From JBGTFE01 sp036403235 (GTDB lineage Bacteria > Acidobacteriota > Blastocatellia > Pyrinomonadales > Pyrinomonadaceae), in assembly GCA_036403235.1 (NCBI GenBank), contig DASWRI010000069.1, positions 41,821-105,820 on the forward strand: 64,000 bases of DNA, read 5' to 3'. Shown here piece by piece: positions 25,157 to 33,947 of the stretch; within the stretch, counting starts at the first letter, position 1; every line of letters begins with the position of its first letter. The notes under the pieces are model-generated. The model saw only the letters and a program-made list of their open reading frames with translations, was not told the origin of the DNA and made no database searches. The position numbers were made by a program, and so were the translations under genes.

Positions 25157-26263
25157 TTATTTTATAATCCAGCCGCCGCCGAGCGTTTCTTCGCCGTTAT
25201 AGAAAACCGTCGCCTGTCCGGGCGTAATGGCGCGCTGCGGCTCGTCGAAAACGATTCGGGCGCAGGCTTCGGGCAGAGCGTAAATGGTCGCGGGCGCGGG
25301 TTCGTGGCGATAGCGCACTCTGACTTCGGCGCGAACCGGCGCGGTCGGTTCGTCGAAGGCGACCCAGTTGACGCCTTTGGCAACGAATTCGAGCTTGTCG
25401 AGTTCGTCGCGTTCGCCGACGATGATTTGATTTCGTGCGCGTTCGATTTGAATGACATAGAGCGGTTTTTCGTGCGCGATGCCGAGCCCGCGCCGCTGAC
25501 CGATGGTGTAGCGGTGAATGCCCGCGTGTTCGTTCAGTTTTTCGCCTTTTGTATTGACGATATCGCCGCTTTGAGGCAACTCGTCCGAGCGGTTTTCGTG
25601 CTCTAAGTAACGGTCGATAAATTCGGCGTATTTACCGTCGGGAACAAAACAGATTTCCTGCGATTCCTGTTTTTCGGCGGTGTATAGATTCGCGTCGCGA
25701 GCGATGTCGCGCACTTCCGATTTGAGCATCTCGCCGAGCGGAAAGGAGGAGCGCGAAAGCTGCTCCTGCGTCAGTTCCCAGAGAAAATAGCTCTGGTCTT
25801 TCCAATGATTGCGCCCGCGAAAAAGACGATAGCGATTCGCTTCGGCATCATATTCGACGCGCGCGTAATGGCCGGTCGCAACTTTGTCGCAGCCGAGACT
25901 GACGGCCATTTTATCGAGCGAAGCGAATTTCAGACGCGAATTGCAGGCGACGCACGGAATCGGCGTTTCGCCGCTCAAGTAGCTTTGCACGAAAGGCTCG
26001 ACGACGTCGCGCTCGAAATCTTTTTCGAGATTGAGAACATAAAACGGAAATCCGAGCGTTTCGGCGACGCGGCGCGCGTCGTAAACGTCGTCGAGCGAGC
26101 AGCAGCGCGACGGCAACGGGTCGCCGTTTTCGTCAACGTTGATGTGCCGACGCTGATTCCAGAGCTGCATCGTAAAGCCGACGAGCTCGTGTCCCTGTTC
26201 TTTGAGAAGCGCGGCCGCCGAAGAAGAATCGACGCCGCCGCTCATTGCCACTGCGATTTTCAT
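25157..26263 (-). CDS. mnmA: tRNA-specific 2-thiouridylase
   Basis: The product is 368 residues from ATG 26263 (MKIAVAMSGGVDSSSAAALL). The open frame continues 94 codons upstream but with no protein-like sequence. The PP-loop SGGVDSSSA binds ATP. The two catalytic cysteines are in PCVACNSRLKF and SQEICFVPDGKY. RYTIGQRRGLGI belongs to the central domain, and a C-terminal beta-barrel (RVRYRHEPAP) completes the fold. MnmA adds sulfur at U34 of tRNA-Lys, Glu and Gln, receiving it from a cysteine desulfurase relay. Confidence 0.96.
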   Translation of the reverse strand: MKIAVAMSGGVDSSSAAALLKEQGHELVGFTMQLWNQRRHINVDENGDPLPSRCCSLDDVYDARRVAETLGFPFYVLNLEKDFERDVVEPFVQSYLSGETPIPCVACNSRLKFASLDKMAVSLGCDKVATGHYARVEYDAEANRYRLFRGRNHWKDQSYFLWELTQEQLSRSSFPLGEMLKSEVRDIARDANLYTAEKQESQEICFVPDGKYAEFIDRYLEHENRSDELPQSGDIVNTKGEKLNEHAGIHRYTIGQRRGLGIAHEKPLYVIQIERARNQIIVGERDELDKLEFVAKGVNWVAFDEPTAPVRAEVRVRYRHEPAPATIYALPEACARIVFDEPQRAITPGQATVFYNGEETLGGGWIIK

Positions 26264-26576
26264 AACTACAAAGTCCTTTGCAAAGCCCGGTTTGCAATTG
26301 AACAGTATAGCTTTTTGGATGCAAAAATGACAGAAAGCGTTGAAAGCAAAAACAAACGTTCCCGGCGCGAAAGGTTTGAGGCCAAGAGTTATTTTGCAGA
26401 AACGGGCAGTTTGATACTTGGCCGTTTTTGAACGGCAGTGCACCGGGGTATTACACTTTTGCCGACTGGCACAATGTGAATCTATCCGGTTTGGAGGATG
26501 AGAAAAGCCTTGCACAAATATTATTAATCTTAAATATTTGAGCAAAAACTGCGTAAATTTAGATTTACAGCTCGCT
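26264..26576. other. Gap: mnmA promoter region and left copy of a flanking repeat
   Basis: On the reverse strand a TATACT box (26304-26309) 41 nt before mnmA is a plausible -10; the same AAAAAGCTATACT context recurs before the membrane gene at 33829. A 34-codon open frame at 26327 has no ribosome-binding site and is not called. The right part holds the repeat 26503-26552. Confidence 0.4.
26503..26552. repeat. Left imperfect direct repeat with internal palindrome, flanking an AT-rich gene
   Basis: AAAAGCCTTGCACAAATATT through AAATATTTGAGCAAAA aligns along about 50 nt with 27165-27214 (AAAGGCCTTACATAAATATT ... AATATTTATGCAAAG). Internal arms CAAATATT/AATATTTG are inverted. Confidence 0.65.
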
Positions 26577-27095
26577 TCATTTTTTCCTCTTGATGAAATA
26601 TTTTACTGCTTTAATCTCTTGTTCACTAGCTTTAATAAGAGCTTTTGTTGTGGTTTCATAACAACGCCGCTTTAAAAGTTCTTTGGAATTTACAGGTATC
26701 TCCAAATCATCTATGCCTTCAACATAGCGGCAATAATCAGTCTCGACTGTATTCGGCAAGAAAACTATAAACGAATCTCCCGAATCGATAATTTTGTCTA
26801 AATCCCCATTATTCGTAATTACTTCAAATCCTACATTTATATATTTATCCTTCACTTTGCCTTTTATCACTTCCTTTACCTTAAAGATAATTCTTTGATA
26901 AGAGGTAGTTAGCCCTGTATCTAAACTTTTAGGAGACGGCGCAACATAAACAACTTCACCTATAAAAGCGATATTCGCCTCATACATTAGAAGTAGTTGA
27001 GATTTCCCCGGGATGTAGGAGCTCGTCTGACTATGACCTGAATAATATGTCAGGCAGACAATAATTACTATAAAAAGATTTTTTATTTTTAGCAT
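26577..27095 (-). CDS. AT-rich secreted protein of unknown function
   Basis: The 172-residue protein starts with MLKIKNLFIVIIVCLTYYSG, a signal peptide. The mature part has IAFIGEVVYVAPSP, FKVKEVIKGKVKDKYINVGF and DSFIVFLPNTVETDYCRYV, a pattern of secreted beta-rich domains of about 130 residues. The gene at 49571-50080 has the same order (a V-A-Y-V start, LKEVFKGNV and GERVVFLNK), so the two look like paralogues. Base composition is strikingly more AT-rich than all neighbours, and the gene lies between two imperfect direct repeats, which suggests acquisition by transfer. No catalytic site is seen. Confidence 0.75.
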   Translation of the reverse strand: MLKIKNLFIVIIVCLTYYSGHSQTSSYIPGKSQLLLMYEANIAFIGEVVYVAPSPKSLDTGLTTSYQRIIFKVKEVIKGKVKDKYINVGFEVITNNGDLDKIIDSGDSFIVFLPNTVETDYCRYVEGIDDLEIPVNSKELLKRRCYETTTKALIKASEQEIKAVKYFIKRKK

Positions 27096-27164
27096 ATTAA
27101 ATTCCTAGAACAGACAACTCGTTTCATATTCGTTTGATGCGCGAGATAAAGCTTTAGGCATTTG

Positions 27165-27214
27165 AAAGGCCTTACATAAATATTCAAGATTAGTGAATAT
27201 TTATGCAAAGCTGC
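27165..27214. repeat. Right imperfect direct repeat with perfect 12-bp palindrome
   Basis: CATAAATATTCA (27175-27186) and TGAATATTTATG (27194-27205) are perfect inverted arms around AGATTAG. The whole unit is a direct copy of 26503-26552 on the other side of the AT-rich gene. Confidence 0.7.
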
Positions 27215-27313
27215 CGCGAATGGCTTTTATCATATTTTTTTAATCCTTTGCCGTTTTGGCATTATAATGTCGGAAGCGTCTAATTTCGAGATTATTCGCC
27301 GCACACGGTTTTT

Positions 27314-28003
27314 ATGAAAAAATGCCCTCAATGCAACAGCGTTTACACGGACGACACGCAATATTGTCTCAATGACGGCCAGTTTTTAATTTCCGAAGTT
27401 TTGCCCCTGCCTTCGGAGGACGAAGAAATAACGATTGTCAGAAACGAGCCGATTGTCGTCGATTTGTCGGCGGCGAACGCTTCGAATGCCGAAACGCTGG
27501 AATATCCGCGTCCGCCGGTGCAGCGCGAAAACATTTTGATAAAACCTAAATCGAGTCCTGGGAAATATCTAATTTTTCTCGTAATCGGTTTACTGCTCGG
27601 CGGCGGTTTGGTATTGGCGACACTGTTTTTTGCGAGAAATTTTTACCAGAATAATGCTTCGAATAACACACAAAAAATTCTAATTCCGAATTCCAATCAG
27701 TCCCAAAACGCGAATGAGCCGCAAAACTCCGATTCGCCGTCTAATAAACAAGTGACGGCGAGCGCCAGGCATCAGCAAAAGACCGCCGCAAGCGACGAGG
27801 AATTTAACGGCCGCGTCATCACGCTTAACGCTTACATCCGGTCTGCGCCGAGTCGAAACTCGGCTGAAATCGACGTTTTGCCAATCGACGACCGCCTGAC
27901 GATTACGGCGCGCGACAACCCGAGCAGCCCGTGGTTTCACGTCGTCTGCGAACACGGAGTGAGCGGCTGGATGCACGGAAATACGATTGAATACACGAGA
28001 TAG
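27314..28003 (+). CDS. Zinc-ribbon membrane protein with extracytoplasmic SH3-like domain
   Basis: The product is 229 residues. The N-terminus MKKCPQCNSVYTDDTQYCLN holds two Cys pairs of a short zinc ribbon. A single membrane helix (about residues 83-106, YLIFLVIGLLLGGGLVLATL) separates it from a Ser/Asn/Gln-rich linker. The C-terminal bacterial SH3 domain (about 160-229) includes AYIRSAPSRNSAEIDVLP and GVSGWMHGNTIEY. The topology implies a cytoplasmic ribbon and a periplasmic SH3 that could bind peptidoglycan. A TATAAT box (27263-27268) lies 45 nt before the ATG. It is convergent with the MoxR operon. Confidence 0.82.
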   Translation: MKKCPQCNSVYTDDTQYCLNDGQFLISEVLPLPSEDEEITIVRNEPIVVDLSAANASNAETLEYPRPPVQRENILIKPKSSPGKYLIFLVIGLLLGGGLVLATLFFARNFYQNNASNNTQKILIPNSNQSQNANEPQNSDSPSNKQVTASARHQQKTAASDEEFNGRVITLNAYIRSAPSRNSAEIDVLPIDDRLTITARDNPSSPWFHVVCEHGVSGWMHGNTIEYTR

Positions 28004-28011
28004 ACGAGCTG

Positions 28012-28251
28012 TTAATTCTTTTCTTTATAATTTGCAAAAAGTATCAGCTCAAAATAAATAGCGAGCAATAAAGCCGCAAACAGGAACGGAAACCTGAGCA
28101 GCATAAACATTACAAATTGAAATCCTACCGAATTTGCGTAAGTATCGGTAATCGGCCGAGCAAGAATTGAAGATATATACCAGTAACAATACAAAGCGCA
28201 AACGACCAGCCAAAGCAGAATAGTTAAAATAATTACTTTAACTTTCAGCAT
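28012..28251 (-). CDS. Small two-helix membrane protein at the end of the MoxR operon
   Basis: The product is 79 residues from ATG 28251, 8 nt after the MoxR stop. Upstream in-frame sequence overlaps moxR and is not protein-like. Two hydrophobic segments are clear: VKVIILTILLWLVVCALYCYWY and FQFVMFMLLRFPFLFAALLLAIYFELIL. The C-terminus is a short charged tail (ANYKEKN). No family was recognised. The tight spacing indicates co-translation with MoxR, so it could assist or anchor the operon products. Confidence 0.7.
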   Translation of the reverse strand: MLKVKVIILTILLWLVVCALYCYWYISSILARPITDTYANSVGFQFVMFMLLRFPFLFAALLLAIYFELILFANYKEKN

Positions 28252-28259
28252 TTGAATTT

Positions 28260-29213
<954 letters not shown>

Positions 29214-29215
29214 AG

Positions 29216-29278
29216 ATGTCAGATATCGGACGTCAGATGTCAGAAACTAATATCTAGCATCCGACATCTAACATCTTT
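29216..29278. repeat. Facing heptamer arrays (ATGTCAG x4 and CATCTAA type x4)
   Basis: ATGTCAG, ATATCGG, ACGTCAG, ATGTCAG run from 29216 to 29243. TATCTAG, CATCCGA, CATCTAA, CATCTTT run from 29251 to 29278. The halves are inverted relatives and fill the space between moxR and the TauE gene. Confidence 0.85.
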
Positions 29279-29283
29279 TCAAA

Positions 29284-30042
29284 CTATTTCAAAGTAAAAT
29301 CTAATATTGTCTTAACAGCTAAAATAAAAACTGTCGTCAGAAAAATTCTTTTGAGCCACACGTCGTTTAATTTCGTGACGAAATGAGCGCCCATGTATGC
29401 GCCGATAAACATTGTGACGGCTAAGATTATGCCGGTTCGGTAATCTACTAAACCTTGCCACATAAATATAATTGTGGCAATCGCCGAAGAAAAAACGTTG
29501 ACGATTTTTGTTCCGGCGACGGCTTCGGAAAAAGTCATTCCGAGAAAGGCGACAAAAACGGTCGTCAAAATTGTGACATAGCCGCCGCTGTAGAGCCCGC
29601 CGTAAATTCCGAGAAAAAACGTCAGAATATACGCGATTAAAAGCGTTTTCGGCGAAATCGCTTCCGATTTCGTAACTCCGGCGTCGCGTTTGAGCAAAGT
29701 AAAAATCGCGACGATAATCATCGAGACAGAAACGATTATCGGAATCGTTTTGTCAGAAATCCAGCCGACGAGCAGCGCGCCGAGACAGGAGCCGATTAAA
29801 GTCAAAAATATGAGCGGCGACAGGCGCTTGACGCTCACCGTGCCCCGTCTTAAAAACGGAATGCTTGCGCCGACGGCCATAAACGTCAGGCCGAACATAT
29901 TTGTCGCGACCGCAACTTTCGGTTCAAAGCCGAATTGAAACATGACGGGAACGGTAACGAGCGAATTGCTTCCGGTCACGACGCCGATTGCCGTAGTTAC
30001 AAAGAACAATAAAATGAGCAGGATTATCGCCGTCGTTGACAT
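29284..30042 (-). CDS. Sulfite exporter TauE/SafE-family membrane protein
   Basis: The 252-residue protein has about eight membrane helices in two repeats. The first motif is FFVTTAIGVVTGSNSLVTVPVM in helix 1, and the second half mirrors it with ILTFFLGIYGGLYSGGYVTILTTVF. The family exports sulfite, sulfoacetate or related organosulfur anions, or imports small acids; the substrate cannot be inferred. It is inserted between moxR and the DUF4350 gene, bounded on both sides by heptamer repeat hairpins. It may therefore be a later arrival in the operon rather than a functional partner. Confidence 0.88.
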   Translation of the reverse strand: MSTTAIILLILLFFVTTAIGVVTGSNSLVTVPVMFQFGFEPKVAVATNMFGLTFMAVGASIPFLRRGTVSVKRLSPLIFLTLIGSCLGALLVGWISDKTIPIIVSVSMIIVAIFTLLKRDAGVTKSEAISPKTLLIAYILTFFLGIYGGLYSGGYVTILTTVFVAFLGMTFSEAVAGTKIVNVFSSAIATIIFMWQGLVDYRTGIILAVTMFIGAYMGAHFVTKLNDVWLKRIFLTTVFILAVKTILDFTLK

Positions 30043-30047
30043 ATATA

Positions 30048-30114
30048 AAAAGTGAAAGGCGAAAAGTGAAAAGTGAAAGAATTTGTTTTCACTTTTCGCC
30101 TTTTTACTTTTGCC
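30048..30114. repeat. Facing heptamer arrays (AAAAGTG x4 and CACTTTT type)
   Basis: AAAAGTG, AAAGGCG, AAAAGTG, AAAAGTG occupy 30048-30075. A complementary array follows at about 30087-30114 and overlaps the stop region of the DUF4350 gene. Related words are found at 56149-56181 and 57756-57783. Confidence 0.85.
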
Positions 30115-31570
30115 TTCGTTTTTTCCGTCTTTGCAAGCCGAGTTTTTCTTCTAGCCCGCGGAGGCGTCCGGTAAGCTCTAAAACTTCTTTTTTATTCGTC
30201 GGTTCGCCGTGCGAGATGTCTTCGCATTTCCGCATCAAATCCTCGATTTCGCTTAAAGTTTCCGACGGCAGGCGTTCCGTAATCATCTGCGCCAAATCTC
30301 GTCTGGTGGTCGTAAAATTATCGACGCCGAACGAGCGCGCGACGCGGCGGCGAAAATCCGTGTAGATGTTTTCAATCGCCAAATCGAAGGCTTTCGTGCG
30401 CTGCTGAAGCTCGGCCATCGCCGCCACGTATTCGAGTTTTGAAAGACGATTCGGCTCGTCTTCCGGCAGAGGCCGCGCAAAACGGCGGCTTTGCGAGTAA
30501 AAAACCAGGCCGATGATAATTGCCAGCTGCAAAACAATCGCCACGACGGGCGTTCCGGCAAAATATGCGAGCAGTTGATTTTTGTTTGTCCCGTAGCCTT
30601 GATGATATTCGTCAAAAGCCACCAATCCCTCGCTCGTCGAGACGATATTGATGGCCAGCTGAGCGTTGTCAACGAGCTTGATGCCGCTGTTTGTGACGAT
30701 ATACGGGTCGGCCAGATAGACGATTTTTCCCGCGCCGTATGAAAAATCGGCCAGCAGATTTTTTTTGTCGTTAGCCAGATGGATGACCGGCGCGGCCTGC
30801 GTTTTTTTTACGGCGACTTGCGGCACGGTTTTAACGTCGGGCGCAGTCACCGGTTTCGGCGTCGGAACCGCAAGTCTCGGCTCGTCCTCGTCGTAATCTC
30901 CGTCGCCTTCGACCGGCGCTGTTCTGTTAGCGGGCGCCGGCGCAGCCGAACCGAACCCGTCGCCCCTGGCCGTTTTGTTTTCCGGCGCAATTTTATCGGC
31001 GCGCCGGTCAAAGTTTATCGAAGAAGCAAAACGCGACGGCTGAACGGCGTTTATAGAAACCGTGTAAACGGTCGGCTGGATTGGTTTTGCGGCGTTTGTC
31101 CGCTCGGTCATCTGTTTCTGGTCGGACGGGTCGACGTTGAAAAGCGGAAATTCTTCGGGCTCGATGGTAGTAATGTTCCAGTTCGCCGTCGAAATCAATT
31201 CTTTTGGCGGCTCGCGGTCGATGATGACCAATTTCCCGCCGGTTGCCACCCAGTCGAGAAGCTGTTTTATTTCCTCGTCATCAAATTCGCGCTTTACTTT
31301 CCCGATAACGACAAAAGTATTCGGCCTGACTTTGCCCCGCGAAAGAAGCGCGGTCGGCGGCTCCTGCCAGCGCACGACCTTTCTGCCCGTTTCCGCCAGC
31401 AAATCGTAAAAAGCGCGCGCGCCGGTCGCGCCCGAATTGTAAGTCGAGCGATTCGGAATCATCTCGCTGTCGGGCATTTTGTCCTTCTGAACGAAGGAAG
31501 CCGCATTCAGCCCGATTAAAAATATAATCAGGACAAGAAGCGCGAAAAATATGAAGAGTCTGTCTTTCAT
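30104..31570 (-). CDS. DUF4350-domain membrane protein of the MoxR operon
   Basis: The 488-residue protein has an N-terminal membrane helix (MKDRLFIFFALLVLIIFLIG) and a second near residue 345 (VVAIVLQLAIIIGLVFYSQ). Between them is a periplasmic domain with the DUF4350 features YNSGATGARAFYDLLAE, LDWVATGGKLVIIDREPP and, before the second helix, LVAFDEYHQGYG. A low-complexity insertion rich in Pro, Thr and Asp (about 200-265) interrupts it. The cytoplasmic C-terminus is basic (GLQRRKKRRQK). Function is unknown; in such operons it accompanies MoxR and DUF4129 proteins. Confidence 0.83.
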   Translation of the reverse strand: MKDRLFIFFALLVLIIFLIGLNAASFVQKDKMPDSEMIPNRSTYNSGATGARAFYDLLAETGRKVVRWQEPPTALLSRGKVRPNTFVVIGKVKREFDDEEIKQLLDWVATGGKLVIIDREPPKELISTANWNITTIEPEEFPLFNVDPSDQKQMTERTNAAKPIQPTVYTVSINAVQPSRFASSINFDRRADKIAPENKTARGDGFGSAAPAPANRTAPVEGDGDYDEDEPRLAVPTPKPVTAPDVKTVPQVAVKKTQAAPVIHLANDKKNLLADFSYGAGKIVYLADPYIVTNSGIKLVDNAQLAINIVSTSEGLVAFDEYHQGYGTNKNQLLAYFAGTPVVAIVLQLAIIIGLVFYSQSRRFARPLPEDEPNRLSKLEYVAAMAELQQRTKAFDLAIENIYTDFRRRVARSFGVDNFTTTRRDLAQMITERLPSETLSEIEDLMRKCEDISHGEPTNKKEVLELTGRLRGLEEKLGLQRRKKRRQK

Positions 31571-31604
31571 CCTTGAAAGTGCGCAGTTTATTGAAATTAA
31601 TGCT

Positions 31605-31625
31605 GCTTACCGCTCACTGCTCACT
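31605..31625. repeat. Heptamer array at the 3' end of the DUF4129 gene (GCTTACC, GCTCACT x2)
   Basis: Three 7-nt units overlap the stop codon at 31607 and encode the last residues (SSER) of the DUF4129 protein. Confidence 0.78.
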
Positions 31626-32719
31626 GCCTTTCTATACCCGTTTCTAAAATCTTCCCAATCTTTTTCTTCGGCTTCGTCCGAGCCGTACCAGTGGCGCTCG
31701 AAATTAGACGTCAGGCCGTTCATATTTTCGTAAAGCTCGCGCCGCTTGCGGACGTCGCGCAGATAATCGCGGTTGGTTTTGTGGCGCGAAAGACCGATGA
31801 CTTTGCGGTCGCTCAGCTCGCACAAAAGCGCGATGTAGCCTTTTCGAATCGCGCCGCGCAAATTTCCCTCGCGCGCCAGGCGTTCGGCTTCGGAAAAAAT
31901 ATTGTCGGACGACTCGTCCGCCCCGATTCGCTCGCCGAGGATGACGCGCTCTTCTTTTTTCTTTCGTTTTTCTCTTTTATTAAAACGGTCGGCCAGAAAC
32001 GGCGCGAACCGGTAAATCAAAAATCCGATTGCGCCCAAAACCACGATGTAAAGCAGAATCTGAAGGAAAAACGAAAGCGAATCGAGACCGGCCGCCGACG
32101 GAACGATGTCGGGACTCGGAGATTTGCGCTTGAACCATTCGGCGACGGCGTCCAGAATTCGTCTGAAAAAGCTTTTTTCTTCCTCTTTCGGTTTTTGATA
32201 TTCTTCGCGGTTTAAGATTTCGCCGAGCTTTCGCTTTTCCTCGTCCTTTGTGCGGTTTGAGACGGAAGCCTTTTCGAGCTCGTCGGTTTTTTGTTCGATT
32301 GCCGAAAGCCGCTCGCTGATTTCGGTAAAAATCACGACGCGCTTCGATTCGTCTTTTTCGTATTCGTCGATTTTACTCTGAAACCAGCCATTGTTCGTTT
32401 CGACGCTCGTTCCCTGATACTCGACCGTTTCCGTAATGGGCAGCATCTGTCGCAGTTGCGACAAGCTTTCCCGCATCGATTTTGCGCGCTCGGCGGCCGG
32501 CAGGCTTTCGCTTTTCAATGACAATAACACGTCCGCCAGGCCCTTCGCGTTCTGAATTTTTTTACGATATTCTGCCAGAGTCGTGGCGGCGTAAACGCTC
32601 GAAAGCGAAACAAAAAACAAAACCGCAAAAATTAAAACGCGAAAACGCCGGAAAGCGCGCGCGCGCCGCTCCGAACGTATTTTTACAATTTTATTTTTTA
32701 AGCGCTTCGTCATCTTCAT
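31607..32719 (-). CDS. DUF4129-domain membrane protein of the MoxR operon
   Basis: The product is 370 residues. The N-terminal helix is VLIFAVLFFVSLSSVYAATTLAEY, and a second membrane helix lies near residue 220 (FFLQILLYIVVLGAIGFLIYRF). A long coiled region (about 60-180) sits between them on the outer face. The C-terminal DUF4129 domain contains EAERLAREGNLRGAIRKGYIALLCEL, TNRDYLRDV and a final FERHWYGSDEAEEKDWEDF. The start codon directly abuts the stop of the preceding gene (32720), so the pair is translationally coupled. It is a likely structural partner of the neighbouring operon proteins. Confidence 0.85.
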   Translation of the reverse strand: MKMTKRLKNKIVKIRSERRARAFRRFRVLIFAVLFFVSLSSVYAATTLAEYRKKIQNAKGLADVLLSLKSESLPAAERAKSMRESLSQLRQMLPITETVEYQGTSVETNNGWFQSKIDEYEKDESKRVVIFTEISERLSAIEQKTDELEKASVSNRTKDEEKRKLGEILNREEYQKPKEEEKSFFRRILDAVAEWFKRKSPSPDIVPSAAGLDSLSFFLQILLYIVVLGAIGFLIYRFAPFLADRFNKREKRKKKEERVILGERIGADESSDNIFSEAERLAREGNLRGAIRKGYIALLCELSDRKVIGLSRHKTNRDYLRDVRKRRELYENMNGLTSNFERHWYGSDEAEEKDWEDFRNGYRKAVSSER

Positions 32720-33829
32720 TTAATTCAAACCGAGCGGCGACATCGAATCTCTTTTCGGCGGTTTTCGCGCCGGGTTCGGCAAAGCGTTGAGCGCCAGCGC
32801 CGGCTGCAGCGGGTTGACGTATGTTTGCGGAACTGCCGGAATTTCGCCGAGACTGCGCGCCGCCATCAATTCGATGTCGTAGCCTTCGAAGCGGACGCGC
32901 TCGTCGATATAGAGCAGGCACAATCCAATCATCCAAATCGGCATCAGAAGAATCATACTCGCCTGAGAAATAACCTGATTCGAGATTTGATACCACGCCG
33001 GAATCGAATCGACGTCGCCGCCGAAAAATGAAATTCCCTCAAACCAGGCATACAAATTAAGCGGAATATAAAACAATAAAAGCGCCGAATAAATGGCGAC
33101 AATCGTAAAAATAAAGAGCGCGGCGAAGCGTTTGACGTTGCCGCTCGCCAGGTTGGCGCTCCGGCCGATGGCCGCAAAAACGCCCTGACCTTCGACCAGC
33201 ATCACCTGCGGCACGTAGGCAAAACGCGATGAGACCAGAAAGAAAAGCCAGAGCGTCAGAAACATAATGCTCAGGCCCAGAAAAAACGAGACGATAAAGG
33301 TCAGAAACGGCGAAAAGCGAAAAGCGGCGACCGAGATGCCAATCGCTATCACCGCGACGACCGCGCCGAGTATCAAAATAAAATATCCGATGATGCCGAG
33401 CAGAAACGTGATTATCGTCGAAGCGCCGATTAGACCGAAAACCCGCTTGCGGACGTTTTTATAAGTTTCGCGAAAGGTAATCGGCTCGCCGAAAAGCAGG
33501 TGACGGACAAAATTGCGCGAAGCGCCGCCCATCACCGTCATGACGGCGACCGATTCAATAAACCAGATAAAAAAATTGCCTATCGCCAGAAAAAATTGAT
33601 AAAAAATCAGCTCGACCGGGTCGCGTCTTCCAGTGACGGAAAAAATATTGCGCCCGAGTATCGTCCAGCCGATGGAGATTGCCGTGCCTATCAAAATCGG
33701 CAGTGCCGCAATCCAGACAAAAGTCCAGAAATTCTGGCGATAAAATCTGACAGCCCGGTCAATTAAATCGCCCGCGCCGAGCGGCGTCAGCGATAGTCTC
33801 GAATTTGAGGATGATAACTGTTCCGACAT
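32720..33829 (-). CDS. Multi-helix membrane protein, first gene of the MoxR operon
   Basis: The 369-residue protein begins LTPLGAGDLIDRAVRFYRQNFWTFVWIAALP, an amphipathic segment followed by about six to seven long membrane helices. It resembles the membrane domain found with glycerophosphodiesterase proteins and many uncharacterised proteins. A late segment, PIWMIGLCLLYIDERVRFEGYDIELM, is typical of those. The C-terminal tail is Pro-rich. A TATACT box (33850-33855) 21 nt upstream in an AAAAAGCTATACT context may be its promoter. It leads an operon of five or six genes down to 28012. Confidence 0.75.
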   Translation of the reverse strand: MSEQLSSSNSRLSLTPLGAGDLIDRAVRFYRQNFWTFVWIAALPILIGTAISIGWTILGRNIFSVTGRRDPVELIFYQFFLAIGNFFIWFIESVAVMTVMGGASRNFVRHLLFGEPITFRETYKNVRKRVFGLIGASTIITFLLGIIGYFILILGAVVAVIAIGISVAAFRFSPFLTFIVSFFLGLSIMFLTLWLFFLVSSRFAYVPQVMLVEGQGVFAAIGRSANLASGNVKRFAALFIFTIVAIYSALLLFYIPLNLYAWFEGISFFGGDVDSIPAWYQISNQVISQASMILLMPIWMIGLCLLYIDERVRFEGYDIELMAARSLGEIPAVPQTYVNPLQPALALNALPNPARKPPKRDSMSPLGLN

Positions 33830-33886
33830 TTCGTCTTAAATTATCGTTAAGTATAGCTTTTTTCGTTTATCTATGTAAGTTCTGAT

Positions 33887-33926
33887 AAAAAAAAGTCTGC
33901 CGAAAAGCAAATTTCGGCAGACTTTT
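33887..33926 (-). terminator. Rho-independent terminator of the TonB-dependent receptor gene
   Basis: Perfect 15-bp arms AAAAGTCTGCCGAAA (33891-33905) and TTTCGGCAGACTTTT (33912-33926) are followed on the reverse strand by a T run. It lies 22 nt after the stop at 33948. Confidence 0.93.
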
Positions 33927-33947
33927 GAAAAGGCTCTTACGCCCGAA

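Noticed and set aside
26327..26431. 34-codon open frame between mnmA and the AT-rich gene
   Set aside because: No ribosome-binding site, no similarity by eye, and it lies in the likely promoter region of mnmA on the other strand.
26264..26545. 94-codon N-terminal extension of MnmA
   Set aside because: The extension is not protein-like and the PP-loop normally begins a few residues after the start, as with ATG 26263.
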